Below, one piece after another: positions 23,174-32,734 of a stretch of 49,041 bases of DNA (the stretch's first letter is position 1; the number at the start of each line of letters is the position of its first letter). This DNA is from an uncultured Mailhella sp. (lineage in GTDB: Bacteria; Desulfobacterota; Desulfovibrionia; Desulfovibrionales; Desulfovibrionaceae): positions 1-49,041 of the forward strand of contig NZ_CALUWY010000019.1 in NCBI RefSeq assembly GCF_944324615.1, given 5' to 3'. Under the pieces are notes generated by a model. The model did no database searches, was not told the origin of the DNA, and saw only the letters and a list, made by a program, of their open reading frames with translations. A program made the position numbers and the translations under genes.

Positions 23174-23776
23174 ATGAAAGTATATCGCGATTATTATTTT
23201 CTTAAGGCCAAAGAGGAACATTACCCTGCCCGTTCCGTGTACAAACTCAAGGAAATGGACAGGGCTTTCCGGCTTTTCAGGCCCGGCATGAAGGTGCTGG
23301 ATCTCGGCGCGGCTCCCGGCTCGTGGTCGCTCTATGCTGCGGAACGGGTGGGCGAAAAGGGGCTGGTGCTTTCCTGCGACCTGCAGAGCACGGACACAGT
23401 TTTTCCGCCGAACGTGACCTTCCTTCAGGAGAACGTGTTCGAGCGTACGCCGGAGTTCGAGGCGCTGCTTGCGCAGACGGGGCCTTTTGACATGGTCATC
23501 AGCGACATGGCTCCCCGCACCACGGGAACGAAGTTCACCGATCAGGCGCGTTCTCTGGAACTGTGCCTTGAGGCCGTGGAGGTGGCCGACCGCTATCTGA
23601 AGCCCGGCGGCGGATTTATCGCCAAGATTTTCATGGGGCCGGATTTTCAGGAACTGGCAAAGGCGCTGCGTGCGCGCTTTACCACGGTAAAAACATTCAA
23701 ACCCAAGAGCTCCCGCGCCGAAAGCAAGGAAATTTTTGAGGTAGGCATGGGGTTCAAGGGGCCTGTTCAAGGGTAA
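23174..23776 (+). CDS. rlmE: 23S rRNA (uridine-2'-O-)-methyltransferase RlmE/FtsJ
   Basis: It methylates U2552 (E. coli numbering) in the 23S A loop using S-adenosylmethionine. I start it at ATG 23174 (MKVYRDYYFLKAKEEHYPARS), the form usual for the family, giving 200 residues. A TTG 42 bases upstream keeps the frame open but adds unrelated residues, and neither start has a strong ribosome-binding site. The SAM motif is VLDLGAAPGSWS (about 41-52). The K-D-K-E tetrad reads Lys24, Asp111 (ISDMAP), Lys151 (IAKIF) and Glu186. yebC follows 24 bases later. Confidence 0.93.
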   Translation: MKVYRDYYFLKAKEEHYPARSVYKLKEMDRAFRLFRPGMKVLDLGAAPGSWSLYAAERVGEKGLVLSCDLQSTDTVFPPNVTFLQENVFERTPEFEALLAQTGPFDMVISDMAPRTTGTKFTDQARSLELCLEAVEVADRYLKPGGGFIAKIFMGPDFQELAKALRARFTTVKTFKPKSSRAESKEIFEVGMGFKGPVQG

Positions 23777-23800
23777 ACACTTTTTTGTTCGGAGGCATAC

Positions 23801-24544
23801 ATGTCGGGACACAATAAATGGGCAAACATCAGACTTCGCAAGGGTGCTCAGGACGCCAAGCGCGGCAAGGCCTTCACCAAGGCCGCCAAGGAAATCATCA
23901 TCGCCGCCAAGAGCGGCGGGGACCCTGCCGGCAATGCCCGTCTGCGTTCCGCCATTGCGGCCGCCAAGGCCGTGAACCTGCCCAAGGATAAGATTGAGGC
24001 CGCCATCCGCAAGGGTACCGGTCAGGATGCGGGCGGCGACATCACGGAAATCATGTACGAAGGCTACGGCGCGGGCGGCGTGGCCATCATTGTGGAAACC
24101 GCCACCGACAACAAGAACCGTACCGTGGCCGAAGTGCGCCATGTGTTCACCAAGTACGGCGGCGCCATGGGTGAAAGCGGCTCCGTGGCCTTCCAGTTCG
24201 ATCACCTGGGCGTGATCACGCTGGACAAGGAAAAGTATGCCGACGAAGAGACCGTGATGAACATGGTGCTCGAAGCCGGCGCCGACGACGTGCAGGACAA
24301 CGACGCTACCTGGGAAGTCCGCACCGCCATGGCCGATTTCAACACCGTGCGCGAAACCCTGGAAGGCCAGGGCGTGGAAATGATGGAAGCCCAGCTGGCC
24401 ATGGTGCCCCGCATGCTCGTGCCCGTGGACGCGGAAACCGCCAAGAAGCTGGTGCGCCTCACCGACGCGCTGGAAGAACTCGACGACGTGCAGGACGTGT
24501 ACACCAACGCCGACTTCCCCGAAGATTTCGATCCTGAAGCGTAA
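23801..24544 (+). CDS. yebC: YebC/PmpR-family protein
   Basis: A conserved 247-residue protein starting [22 protein letters not shown], with the family segments [33 protein letters not shown] and [11 protein letters not shown]. Family members have been described as DNA-binding transcriptional regulators and, more recently, as factors that relieve ribosome stalling at proline stretches. The sequence alone does not decide between these roles. GGAGGCATAC precedes the start, and a terminator closes the rlmE-yebC unit. Confidence 0.95.
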   Translation: MSGHNKWANIRLRKGAQDAKRGKAFTKAAKEIIIAAKSGGDPAGNARLRSAIAAAKAVNLPKDKIEAAIRKGTGQDAGGDITEIMYEGYGAGGVAIIVETATDNKNRTVAEVRHVFTKYGGAMGESGSVAFQFDHLGVITLDKEKYADEETVMNMVLEAGADDVQDNDATWEVRTAMADFNTVRETLEGQGVEMMEAQLAMVPRMLVPVDAETAKKLVRLTDALEELDDVQDVYTNADFPEDFDPEA

Positions 24545-24571
24545 GCTTGAGGACCGACCGGGTTGTTTTTT

Positions 24572-24604
24572 GCCCCCTTTCCGCAAGGAGAGGGGGCTTT
24601 TTTT
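24572..24604 (+). terminator. Terminator of rlmE-yebC
   Basis: GCCCCCTTTCC (24572-24582) pairs with GGAGAGGGGGC (24587-24597, one G-U) around a GCAA tetraloop and runs into seven T. Confidence 0.93.
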
Positions 24605-24892
24605 GTGCTTTCGGCAAAGGCGCTTGCAGGATGGGGCTCTGCAGAAGGGGCGGATTTCCCTGAAGGGCCGGGGTATTTGCAGATGTTCGGGCGGAAGCTG
24701 CCGGGCGGCCGCCTGCGCTTTTGCGTGCCTTACGCCTGCCGGGAAGTGCCGCGGGAGTGCGTCGGCAGAAGGGGAGGCACGCTTTTCTGTGCAACGGCAG
24801 GGCACGTTACCGGCCGCTCCCGGCAGGCGGGGCAGGGCGTTGCCGCGGCCTGAATACGGGCGTTTCGTGTGCGGAAGTGGCGCTTCTGAGCC
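24605..24892. other. GC-rich non-coding spacer
   Basis: A spacer of about 290 bases between two convergent terminators. It has many short inverted repeats of GCCGG/CCGGC type, no ribosome-binding site and no gene. Open frames here are read-through of the antisense strand of the transporter gene. Confidence 0.5.
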
Positions 24893-24930
24893 AAAAAAAG
24901 GGGCCGCACCGGATACCGGCGCGGCCCCTT
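24893..24930 (-). terminator. Terminator of the antiporter gene
   Basis: On the minus strand AAGGGGCCGC/GCGGCCCCTT (24898-24907 with 24921-24930), with an inner CCGG-ata-CCGG, followed by a T-run (A-run 24893-24899 on the plus strand). Confidence 0.9.
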
Positions 24931-24951
24931 TGTCAGGCATTCACCACAATC

Positions 24952-26370
24952 TTACATGAAGAAGATGAAGGTGATGAGGGCGAACAGGGGGCAGAGGATA
25001 CCCACGGACCAGGCCATGTAGCCGAAGAAGCTGGGCATCTTGACGCCCTGTTCTTCGGAGATGGCCTTCACCATGAAGTTCGGCGCGTTGCCGATGTAGG
25101 TGTTGGCGCCCATGAACACCGCACCGGCGGAGATGGCGGCCAGCACTTCGCCGTCGGCCATGAGCTGGGCGGCGTTGCCGCCTGCGGTGTTGAAGAACAC
25201 GAGGTAGGTGGGAGCGTTGTCGAGGAAGGAGGACAGCAGACCGGTCATCCAGAAGAACATGGAGGTCACATGATGGCCTTCGGAGTCGATGGTCAGGTTC
25301 ACCACGGAGGCGAGAGCGCCGTCGGAACCGGCCTTGAGGATGGCGATGGCGGGAATCATGCTGAGGAAGATGCCGATGAACAGCTTGGCCACTTCTTCAA
25401 TGGGAGCCCAGGTGAAGTTGTTGCGGGTACGGCAGCCCATGTCGGTCATCTTCCAGGAAGCCACGGCGATCACGATGTACATGATGTCGCGCACCACGTT
25501 CTGCAGTTCCATGGGAACGCCGAAGATGTGGAAGGTGGGACCGGTCCACTGGCCGGAGAGCAGGGTGTTGGCCACGATGCAGGCGAGGAACACGAAGTTG
25601 ATGCAGCCTTCAAAGCCGAGCTTTTCCTTGGAACCCACGGCATCGGCGGGAACAGGGCTGCCTTCCTTCTTGAAGAGCACGGTATCGAGCACGAAGTAGA
25701 TGCTGAGCAGGATGACGGAGATGAGCAGGGTCTTCATGAACAGATGCACGGTGGTCCAGAAGAAGCTCACGCCCTTGAGGAAGCCGAGGAACAGGGGCGG
25801 ATCACCCAGGGGGGTGAGGGAGCCGCCGATGTTGGCCACGAGGAAGATGAAGAACACCACCTGATGCACGCGGTACTTGCGGTGAGCATTGGCGCGCAGC
25901 AGCGGACGGATGAGGAGCATGGCGGCGCCGGTGGTACCCATCCAGCTGGCCAGAATGGTGCCCACGGCCAGGATGGCGGTATTCACGAGGGGAGTGCCCA
26001 CGAGCGTGCCTTTGAGGCGGATGCCGCCGGCCACGGTGAACAGGGCGAGCAGCAGCAGGATGAAGGGCACATACTCAAGCAGCACGCTTTCGGCGGCCAG
26101 GAAGAAGGCGTTGCCGAAGCCGAAGGTGAGGGCGCAGGGGATGAGGAAGGCAAGTCCCCAGAACCCGGCCACCTTGCCGAAGTGGTGTTCCCAGAAATGG
26201 GGCACGGCCAGCGGGCAGATGGCGATGGAAAGCAGCATGCACACAAAGGGCACGACCCACATGATGGAAAGATCCTTGGGCAGCTGGAAATGTTGTCCTT
26301 CAGCGAAGCAGAGGCTGGGCACGAGCAGCATCGCCAGAAGGAGAAGGGAGGAGAATTTGAAACGGTGCAT
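24952..26370 (-). CDS. CitMHS/NhaD-like ion transporter (putative Na+/H+ antiporter)
   Basis: A 472-residue inner-membrane protein of the ion-transporter superfamily that contains NhaD antiporters and citrate or arsenite permeases. The N-terminus MHRFKFSSLLLLAMLLVPSLCFAEG looks like a cleavable signal. About 11-12 hydrophobic helices follow, with the paired re-entrant motifs GGSLTPLGDPPLF and SSFLDNAPTYLVFFN, typical of the sodium:proton antiporter branch often annotated CitMHS_2. Sodium/proton exchange is likely, but the substrate is not proven by sequence. AAAGGAGTCCGTGG precedes the ATG. Confidence 0.88.
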   Translation of the reverse strand: MHRFKFSSLLLLAMLLVPSLCFAEGQHFQLPKDLSIMWVVPFVCMLLSIAICPLAVPHFWEHHFGKVAGFWGLAFLIPCALTFGFGNAFFLAAESVLLEYVPFILLLLALFTVAGGIRLKGTLVGTPLVNTAILAVGTILASWMGTTGAAMLLIRPLLRANAHRKYRVHQVVFFIFLVANIGGSLTPLGDPPLFLGFLKGVSFFWTTVHLFMKTLLISVILLSIYFVLDTVLFKKEGSPVPADAVGSKEKLGFEGCINFVFLACIVANTLLSGQWTGPTFHIFGVPMELQNVVRDIMYIVIAVASWKMTDMGCRTRNNFTWAPIEEVAKLFIGIFLSMIPAIAILKAGSDGALASVVNLTIDSEGHHVTSMFFWMTGLLSSFLDNAPTYLVFFNTAGGNAAQLMADGEVLAAISAGAVFMGANTYIGNAPNFMVKAISEEQGVKMPSFFGYMAWSVGILCPLFALITFIFFM

Positions 26371-26408
26371 CCACGGACTCCTTTCAGGAAAAAATAGAAT
26401 TAGGTTTT

Positions 26409-26437
26409 GTTTTATCCAAAAAAAAGCGTTCCATCAA
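26409..26437 (-). promoter_or_regulatory. Candidate promoter of the antiporter gene
   Basis: On the minus strand TTGATG (26432-26437), 17-base spacer, TAAAAC (26409-26414), about 40 bases upstream of the start codon. Confidence 0.45.
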
Positions 26438-26526
26438 GAACTTTAGGCGCAGCATGGCGGCTGAAGCTTGACGTGGCGCGGTTTTTGAGGGCATTGCAGA
26501 AGAAAAAATGCAACAAGGAGCGCCTT

Positions 26527-27327
26527 ATGCAGCAGATGCCCAATGTTCTCACCATCGCCGGTTCCGATTCCGGGGGCGGCGCCGGCATACAGGCCGATCT
26601 GAAGACCATGACCGTGATGCGGACCTTCGGCATGAGCGTGATTACGGCGCTCACCGCGCAGAACGGGCTGGGAGTTACAGGCATTCACGCTCCCGAACCC
26701 GGATTCGTGGCGCTTCAGCTCAATACCGTGCTTGAAGGCTTTACCGTGCACGCGGCCAAGACGGGCATGATGTTCAATGCGGGCATCATCCATGCCGTGG
26801 CCGACATCCTGGATACGCAGAGCTTCCCTCTGGTGGTGGACCCGGTATGCGTGAGCACGAGCGGCCATACGCTCATGGAGGAGAACGGCATAGAGGCCCT
26901 GAAGGAGAGACTCATGCCGCGGGCCGCGCTGTTCACGCCCAACAGACCGGAAGCGGAGCGCTTTTCCGGGATGAAGATAGAAAGCGACGACGATGTCATC
27001 GAGGCCGGAACGCGCCTTCTCGACATGGGCGCAAAGGCCGTGCTCATGAAGGGCGGGCATTGTGAGAGCCGTCCCGTATTCGTCACCGACTGGCTTCTGG
27101 AAAAGGGACATGAACCGGTGGCCCTTCGTCAGCCCCATGTGGATACGCAGAACAGCCACGGCACGGGCTGCACGCTTTCGGCAGGCATTGCCGCGCAGCT
27201 TGCCCTCGGCATGCCGCTCCGCGTGGCCGTGACGAAGGCGCAGGAATTTCTGAACCTCGCACTCCGGCACAGTTTCGCTCCGGGCAGGGGACACGGCCCC
27301 TGCAATCACATGGCGGGCCTGAAGTAG
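26527..27327 (+). CDS. thiD: Hydroxymethylpyrimidine kinase/phosphomethylpyrimidine kinase
   Basis: ThiD phosphorylates HMP and HMP-P to HMP-PP for thiamine synthesis. I start it at ATG 26527 ([18 protein letters not shown]), with AAGGAGC before it, giving 266 residues. The open frame extends 40 codons upstream without similarity. Ribokinase-family motifs are [35 protein letters not shown] and the anion-hole segment [15 protein letters not shown], with catalytic Asp or Cys in the GTGCT region. No thi riboswitch (no CTGAGA box) is visible in the leader. The gene stands alone. Confidence 0.96.
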   Translation: MQQMPNVLTIAGSDSGGGAGIQADLKTMTVMRTFGMSVITALTAQNGLGVTGIHAPEPGFVALQLNTVLEGFTVHAAKTGMMFNAGIIHAVADILDTQSFPLVVDPVCVSTSGHTLMEENGIEALKERLMPRAALFTPNRPEAERFSGMKIESDDDVIEAGTRLLDMGAKAVLMKGGHCESRPVFVTDWLLEKGHEPVALRQPHVDTQNSHGTGCTLSAGIAAQLALGMPLRVAVTKAQEFLNLALRHSFAPGRGHGPCNHMAGLK

Positions 27328-27384
27328 GCGTAACGTTCTGTTTTTTCCCTCTTTGTCCGTCCTTCAGAAGGAAGGGCACGAAAC

Positions 27385-27418
27385 AAAAACGCCGCTCCCT
27401 GCAGGAAGCGGCGTTTTT
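27385..27418. terminator. Bidirectional terminator between thiD and the ABC operon
   Basis: AAAAACGCCGCT (27385-27396) pairs with AGCGGCGTTTTT (27407-27418), with A- and T-runs on both sides, so it serves both convergent transcripts. Confidence 0.92.
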
Positions 27419-27440
27419 CGTGTCGGAGCCTGCCCGTTTT

Positions 27441-28550
27441 TCAGCTCAGCCGGTTTCTGAACAGCCAGCCTGCAAGCGGCAGGGTGACGGCGGCCACGGC
27501 CAGCATGGGGATGAAGTTCTGCGCGATGTCGGCAAGGGGCGAACCTTCAAGGTACACCCTCCGCACGCAGACCAGGGCGAAGCGCAGGGGATTGGCGCAG
27601 GTGGCGATCTGCAGAGCCTCCGGCATGGCGCTCACGGGGGTGGCAAGGCCCGAGAGCAGCACCATGGGCAGCAGCGAGACGAAGCAGTACACGAGCGCCT
27701 GCTGCATGTTCAGGGAGATGGCGGAAATGCACAGCCCTATGCCGGCGCAGCTCAGGGTGAACACGCCGAGGGAGATATAGAGGTCGGCAATGCTTCCGGC
27801 AAAGGGTATCCCGAACCAGAACAGACAGACGATGAGAATGAACGAGGACTGGACAAGCCCCACCACGATGGGAGGAATGGCCTTGCCGATGAGGATTTCC
27901 CACGGGGAAAGCGGCGTGACCAGCATCTGGTCGAAGGTACCCTGCTCCCGTTCCCGGGCCACGGAAAGGGCGGCCAGCACCATGATCTGTATGATGCTGA
28001 GGGAACCGATCATGGCGGGCATGATGTTCCAGCGTGTTTCAAGCTGGGGGTTGAACCATGCCCGGGTGACGAGGTTCACCGGCGAGGCGTTGCCGTGGCC
28101 TGCGTTCCAGGCCTCGACGATCTGGGCTATGTAGCCCTGGGCCATGGCCGCCGTGGTGGAGTTTCTGCCGTCGAGAATCACCTGTATGTCGGCGTTCTGA
28201 CCGGAGAGGATGCGGTCGGCGAAGTCGGAACCGATCTGCACGGCGAGCAGGGCCTTGCCGTCGTAGATCCATGCCTCCGCCTCGGCGGAGCTTGAGAGGG
28301 TGGCCTGCCGGACGAATTTGTCCGTGCCGTCCAGCCGGGCGGCAAGGTCGCGGGAAAGGGCGCTTCTGCTCTGGTCGCAGAGCACATAGGGGATGAAGTT
28401 GAGGTCGTAGGTGGCCGCGTAGCCGAAGATCAGGGATTGAAGGATGACGGGAATGATGAGCACCAGGCGGTTGGCCGGGTCCTTGAAGATGATGAGAAGC
28501 TCCTTGATGCAGAGACTGCGGAGCCTTCGGAGCATGAGGATGATGTCCAT
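27441..28550 (-). CDS. ABC-2 type permease, YbhR-like
   Basis: The second membrane subunit of an ABC exporter, 369 residues. A cytosolic segment (MLRRLRSLCIKELLIIFKDP) leads into TM1, then a large periplasmic domain (about 45-170), then five helices including FGIPFAGSIADLYISLGVFTLS. EREQGTFDQMLVTPLSPWEILIGK is the ABC-2 coupling segment, typical of the YhhJ/YbhR/YbhS group. It starts three bases after the preceding permease gene. With its neighbours it forms a heterodimeric permease for efflux of small lipophilic or cationic compounds. The E. coli homologues are linked to antibiotic and cation tolerance; the substrate here is unknown. Confidence 0.9.
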   Translation of the reverse strand: MDIILMLRRLRSLCIKELLIIFKDPANRLVLIIPVILQSLIFGYAATYDLNFIPYVLCDQSRSALSRDLAARLDGTDKFVRQATLSSSAEAEAWIYDGKALLAVQIGSDFADRILSGQNADIQVILDGRNSTTAAMAQGYIAQIVEAWNAGHGNASPVNLVTRAWFNPQLETRWNIMPAMIGSLSIIQIMVLAALSVAREREQGTFDQMLVTPLSPWEILIGKAIPPIVVGLVQSSFILIVCLFWFGIPFAGSIADLYISLGVFTLSCAGIGLCISAISLNMQQALVYCFVSLLPMVLLSGLATPVSAMPEALQIATCANPLRFALVCVRRVYLEGSPLADIAQNFIPMLAVAAVTLPLAGWLFRNRLS

Positions 28551-28553
28551 GGC

Positions 28554-29684
28554 TCAGTCCAGTTTTTTGCGGGTGAAACGTATGGCCACGCCCATGAACA
28601 GGATGGCGTAGCCGATGAGGGCCGCGCAGTCGCGCAGGATGATGCCCATGTTGTCGCCGGCGAGAAAGAGCGTTTTCAGAAGTTCCATGTAGTGGGTGGC
28701 GGGCAGGATGTTGCCCACGATGCGGGCCACGAGGGGCACGCTCCTGAGATCGAAGAGAAAGCCGGAAAGGATGACGGCGGGCAGAAAGCTCACCACAATG
28801 GCGATCTGGCAGGAAAGGAACTGGCTGCGCGTCACCGAGGAAATGGCCAGCCCCATGCCGAGCGCCACCACAAGGTAGAGGGAGGAGCTGAGGAAGAAGA
28901 GCAGGAGGCTCCCCCGCATGGGCACCTCGAAAAGCCAGCGCGCCGCCCCGAGGCAGAGCAGAAGCCCGGCCATGCCCAGAAGAAAATAGGGAATGATCTT
29001 GGAAAGCAGAATTTCCGCTCTGCCCACAGGGGAGACGAAGAGCGATTCCAGCGTGCCGCGTTCCCATTCCCGGGCCATGATGAGCGCGGTGAGGAAGGCC
29101 CCCACCAGAGTCATGATGATGACGATGAGCCCGGGCACCAGATACCAGGTGCTGTTTGCGGCCTCGTTGAACCAGATGCGCCCCTGCACCACGGCGGAAC
29201 CTGTGCCCGATCCTGCGTTTTTCATGCCCGCGCGTTCAAGGGCGGACTGAACGCGCAGGGCAACGGCGGCGCTCGTGTACTGGCCTATGAGTGTTGCCGT
29301 GGTGGAATCCACGCCGTGCAGAATAAGCTGCATTTCCGCATGGCCCTTTTTGAAGCGGCTGTCGAAGTCGCCGGCCGTGCGGATGATGGCGTCCACCTCG
29401 CGCCGGTTGAGCAGTTCCTCGGCCTCGTGCATGGAGGCGACGTAGCGCGGGGAGAAGTAGCGGGAGCCGTTCAGGCCCGAGAGCAGCTCGCGGGAAAGGG
29501 GGGTGGAATGCTCCATGACCACGGCGATGGGCACGTTGTTCACGTCCAGGGAAAGGCCGTAGCCGAAGATGAGAATGAGGATGATGGGCAGCACCAGCCC
29601 TATCATGATGCTGCTCGGGTCGCGCGATATCTGGCGCAGCTCCTTGACGGTGAGCGCCGCAAGGCGGCGGAGGAACGCTTTCAT
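28554..29684 (-). CDS. ABC-2 type permease, YbhS-like
   Basis: A 376-residue membrane subunit paralogous to the next gene. It opens with the cytosolic segment LTVKELRQISRDPSSIMIG and TM1. A periplasmic domain (about 45-175, including HSTPLSRELLSGL) follows, then five to six TM helices with REWERGTLESLFVSPVGRAEIL as coupling segment. Its ATG overlaps the stop of the ATPase gene in ATGA, indicating coupled translation. It should pair with the downstream permease and the fused ATPase. Confidence 0.91.
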   Translation of the reverse strand: MKAFLRRLAALTVKELRQISRDPSSIMIGLVLPIILILIFGYGLSLDVNNVPIAVVMEHSTPLSRELLSGLNGSRYFSPRYVASMHEAEELLNRREVDAIIRTAGDFDSRFKKGHAEMQLILHGVDSTTATLIGQYTSAAVALRVQSALERAGMKNAGSGTGSAVVQGRIWFNEAANSTWYLVPGLIVIIMTLVGAFLTALIMAREWERGTLESLFVSPVGRAEILLSKIIPYFLLGMAGLLLCLGAARWLFEVPMRGSLLLFFLSSSLYLVVALGMGLAISSVTRSQFLSCQIAIVVSFLPAVILSGFLFDLRSVPLVARIVGNILPATHYMELLKTLFLAGDNMGIILRDCAALIGYAILFMGVAIRFTRKKLD

Positions 29685-31579
29685 GCCGTGCCCTCCTTCG
29701 TGCGGTCATGGTCCCGTGCCGCGCGGGAACTCTCCACGATATGGATGAAGGCCTCTTCCATGGTGGGGGCGTCGCCCCCCTGATGCCGCACCTCGCCGGG
29801 CGTGCCCAGGGCGAGCACGCGGCCCGCGTCCTGAATGAGCATGCGGTCGCAGTATTCGGCCTCCTCCATGAAATGGGTGGTGACGATGATGGTGGTGCCT
29901 TCTTCCGAAAGGGAGGTGATGCGCCGCCAGAACATGCGGCGGGCCAGCGGGTCTATGCCGCTTGTGGGTTCGTCGAGAAAGAGGATTTCCGGCCTGTGCA
30001 GCATGCCCACGGCCATGGAAAGCCGCTGCTTGAAGCCCCCGGGCAGGTTTCCGCTCATGTCGTGTTCATGGCCTGCAAGGTCGAACTCCTCCAGCACCTC
30101 GCGGATGCGGCGGCGCAGGGCAAAGGGCCCTATGCCGTACACGCCGCCGAAGAAGTGCAGGTTCTCCAGCACGGAAAGATTGCCGTAGAGGGAAAATTTC
30201 TGGGAAACGTAGCCCACGCGGGTGCGCGCCTGGGCCGCGGCGGTGCGCAGGTTTTCCCCGGCCACGCAGAGCTGTCCGCTGGTGGCGGGCAGAAGTCCGC
30301 AGAGCATGCGGAACGTGGTGGTCTTGCCCGCTCCGTTGGGCCCGAGCAGGCCGAACACCTCGCCCCTGCGCACGGAAAAGGAGGTGCTGGCCACGGCGGT
30401 GAAGGTGCCGAACCTGCGGACGAGGTCGCGCACTTCGATGACGGTTTCCGCTTCCTCTCCCGGGGCGGGAGAGGGGGCGCTGCGCTCCGGCGTATTTTCG
30501 CGCGAATTGTCTCCGGCAGGGGCGGGCCGTTCTTCCTGCCCGGCGCTTTCGTGCCGCAGAAGCAGCATGAAGCTGTCTTCCAGACGGGGAGCGACGGGGC
30601 GGCAGGAATCCTTTCTCAGAGGGGAGTCGCCGGATGAGCAGAGCGCCGCAGGCCCCTTTTCCCGGCATTCCGGGGTGAGCACGAAGCGCACGACGCTGCC
30701 TTCGGGCACGGCGTCCATCACGGCGGCGGGCCGGTCGAGAAGCCAGGCCTGAAGCGTGCGCGCCTTCATGCCCTCGGAAAGGGGCGCGGTGTAGCAGAGC
30801 CCGTCCGTGAGACTGCGCAGGCTTTCCGGCGAGCCCTGGGCCAGAATGCGCCCTTCATGAAGCACGATGACATGGGAGCAGCGTTCCGCCTCGTCCATGT
30901 AGGCGGTGCTTATGACCACGGAGAGGTGTTCTTCCTCCACCATGCCGGTGATGATGGCCCACAGTTCCCTGCGGGAAAGCGGGTCCACGCCCACGGAAGG
31001 CTCGTCGAGAAGCAAAAGGTCCGGGGAACGCACCAGCGTGCAGGCAAGGGCGAGCTTCTGCTTCATGCCGCCGGAAAGTCTGCCCGCGGGGCGGGCGGTG
31101 AAGGCGGCAAGGTCGGTCATGTCCAGCAGGCGGGAAAAACGCTTCTTCCGCACAGCCTGCGGCACGCCGTGCAGGTCGGCATAGAGCGTCATGTTCTCCA
31201 TCACGCTCAGATCCTCATACAGGCCGAAGCGCTGGGGCATGTAGCTTATGCGGTTCTGTATCTGCTGCGCCGCGTGCGAGGCATCGAGGCCGAGAACGAA
31301 GAGCGATCCGGCACTGGGGGCGAGAAGCCCGCATGCCATGCGCAGAAACGTGGTTTTTCCCGCGCCGTCCGGCCCCACGAGGGCCGTCATGCGCCCGGCG
31401 GGAATGTCCACATCCAGCGCGTGGAGGGCGGTTACGGTCTGCTTTTTGCTCTGAAACACGCGGCAGAGGGCGCGGGCGCGCACCACGGCATCTTCCGGCT
31501 CAGGAAAGATGCCGGAACATGCCCCCGTGGCCTGGGGGAGAACCGGGGTACCCGGGGGCCGGGGCGCGTCAGTTTCCAT
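29681..31579 (-). CDS. Fused double ABC ATPase, YbhF-like
   Basis: A 632-residue protein with two nucleotide-binding domains powering the two permeases. NBD1 (about 32-250) has Walker A GPDGAGKTT (69-77, Asp for the usual Asn), signature LSGGMKQK and Walker B LLLLDEPSVGVDP. At the H-loop it reads STAYMDEAE, with no His. A Ser/Pro/Glu-rich linker (about 335-385) follows. NBD2 has GPNGAGKTTT, a variant signature LPGGFKQR, Walker B ILFLDEPTSGIDP and a normal H-loop TTHFMEEAE. Thus one composite ATP site looks degenerate. The gene overlaps hlyD by 11 bases and the permease gene by 4. Confidence 0.94.
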   Translation of the reverse strand: METDAPRPPGTPVLPQATGACSGIFPEPEDAVVRARALCRVFQSKKQTVTALHALDVDIPAGRMTALVGPDGAGKTTFLRMACGLLAPSAGSLFVLGLDASHAAQQIQNRISYMPQRFGLYEDLSVMENMTLYADLHGVPQAVRKKRFSRLLDMTDLAAFTARPAGRLSGGMKQKLALACTLVRSPDLLLLDEPSVGVDPLSRRELWAIITGMVEEEHLSVVISTAYMDEAERCSHVIVLHEGRILAQGSPESLRSLTDGLCYTAPLSEGMKARTLQAWLLDRPAAVMDAVPEGSVVRFVLTPECREKGPAALCSSGDSPLRKDSCRPVAPRLEDSFMLLLRHESAGQEERPAPAGDNSRENTPERSAPSPAPGEEAETVIEVRDLVRRFGTFTAVASTSFSVRRGEVFGLLGPNGAGKTTTFRMLCGLLPATSGQLCVAGENLRTAAAQARTRVGYVSQKFSLYGNLSVLENLHFFGGVYGIGPFALRRRIREVLEEFDLAGHEHDMSGNLPGGFKQRLSMAVGMLHRPEILFLDEPTSGIDPLARRMFWRRITSLSEEGTTIIVTTHFMEEAEYCDRMLIQDAGRVLALGTPGEVRHQGGDAPTMEEAFIHIVESSRAARDHDRTKEGTA

Positions 31580-32564
31580 GACCGCCTTCCTCGTGCAGAA
31601 GCACGGTTACGGGCATGCCGAGGCGCAGGATGTCCTTTTCATCATCGGCAATGATGCGCACCTCATACAGAAGGGAGGTGCGCAGATCCTCCGTCTGCAC
31701 GCTCTTGGGCGTGAATTCCGCCGTGGGCGAGATGTAGCCCACATGGCCGGGCACGGTTTCCGGGAAGGAATCGGTGCGTATGTCCGCCTTCATGCCGGAG
31801 CGCACGCGGCCGAGCTGCGGTTCCGTCACATAGGCGCGCACCCACTTGGGCGTGGTGAGGGAAAGCAGGAATACGGGCGTGGCGGAAGAGGCCATGTCCC
31901 CCTTTTCCAGCAGGCGGGAGGTGACCTGCGCATCGGAGGGGGCAAGCAGCCTGCCCAGGGAAATGTTGTGCTCCATGAGCGCAAGGGAGGCCTTTGCGGC
32001 GTTCAGCTGCTCTCTGGCCATGGCAATGTCTTCCTCGCGGAAGCCTTCGCGCAGCAGGGCAAGGGCATGGTGCGCCTCGTCGCGCTGGCCCTGGGCCACG
32101 CGCAGGGCCGTCTGCGCGTTTTCCCGCTCCTGCGTGCTCACGGAATTGGAACGCCGCAGGGCGGCAATGCGGGCATCGTTGCGCCTGGCCTGCTCCAGAG
32201 AGGCTTCGGCCGTGCGGAGCGCCGCTTCCGCCCGGGCGATTTCCTCGGGCCGGTTTCCGCGCTCCATCTTGAGCACGTTCTGCTCCTGCGCCGCAATGTC
32301 CGCACGCAGTTTCTGCGCCTGAAGGACAAGGGAGGTCACGTCCACTTCGGCAAGCAGCGCGCCTTCCTTCACCCTGTCGCCTTCCTCGGCAAAAAGCGCG
32401 GTGATGCGGCCGCCCTGCTCGAAGGCCAGGGAAACCTGCCGGATGTCCACGTTGCCGTACAGAACAAGATCGCCCTGCGCTTCGTCTGCGCGATGGGCGT
32501 TTTCATAATACCAGCCTGCCGCACCGAGAATGAGAACGGCGAGAATGATGAGGACTTTCTTCAT
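31569..32564 (-). CDS. HlyD-family periplasmic adaptor, YbhG-like
   Basis: The membrane-fusion protein linking the ABC exporter to the outer membrane. I start it at ATG 32564 (MKKVLIILAVLILGAAGWYYE), whose N-terminal hydrophobic anchor makes biological sense, giving 331 residues. The frame open to 32768 crosses the promoter region. A biotinyl-lipoyl half (YGNVDIRQVSLAFEQGGRI) is followed by a long coiled-coil hairpin (about 85-205, Ala/Glu/Arg-rich), the second lipoyl half (GRLLAPSDAQVTSRLLEKGD) and a beta barrel. It is the first gene of the four-gene operon. Confidence 0.93.
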   Translation of the reverse strand: MKKVLIILAVLILGAAGWYYENAHRADEAQGDLVLYGNVDIRQVSLAFEQGGRITALFAEEGDRVKEGALLAEVDVTSLVLQAQKLRADIAAQEQNVLKMERGNRPEEIARAEAALRTAEASLEQARRNDARIAALRRSNSVSTQERENAQTALRVAQGQRDEAHHALALLREGFREEDIAMAREQLNAAKASLALMEHNISLGRLLAPSDAQVTSRLLEKGDMASSATPVFLLSLTTPKWVRAYVTEPQLGRVRSGMKADIRTDSFPETVPGHVGYISPTAEFTPKSVQTEDLRTSLLYEVRIIADDEKDILRLGMPVTVLLHEEGGHGN

Positions 32565-32705
32565 GTCGGCACCCCTTCCGCGCCGGTGAGGCGGGCCTTT
32601 GCACCGCGCATCCCGCGCAGGAGATGTTGCACCATGTCCGTTTTCTGCCCGGCGGGCGCGGAATCGGACAGGGAAAAGCATGCGCTCCGGGTCTCCCTTG
32701 TGCCC

Positions 32706-32734
32706 AAGGTAGGAACGATTCCGGGAAAAGTCAA
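32706..32734 (-). promoter_or_regulatory. Promoter of the ABC efflux operon
   Basis: On the minus strand TTGACT (32729-32734), 17-base spacer, TACCTT (32706-32711). The -35 box lies inside the left half of the divergent inverted repeat. Confidence 0.55.

Noticed and set aside
24721..26397. 558-codon plus-strand frame starting in the spacer after yebC
   Set aside because: Runs antisense to the well-supported antiporter gene through its terminator; His/Glu/Gly-rich without motifs.
26371..26526. Thiamine riboswitch before thiD
   Set aside because: No CTGAGA box or matching THI-element helices in the leader.
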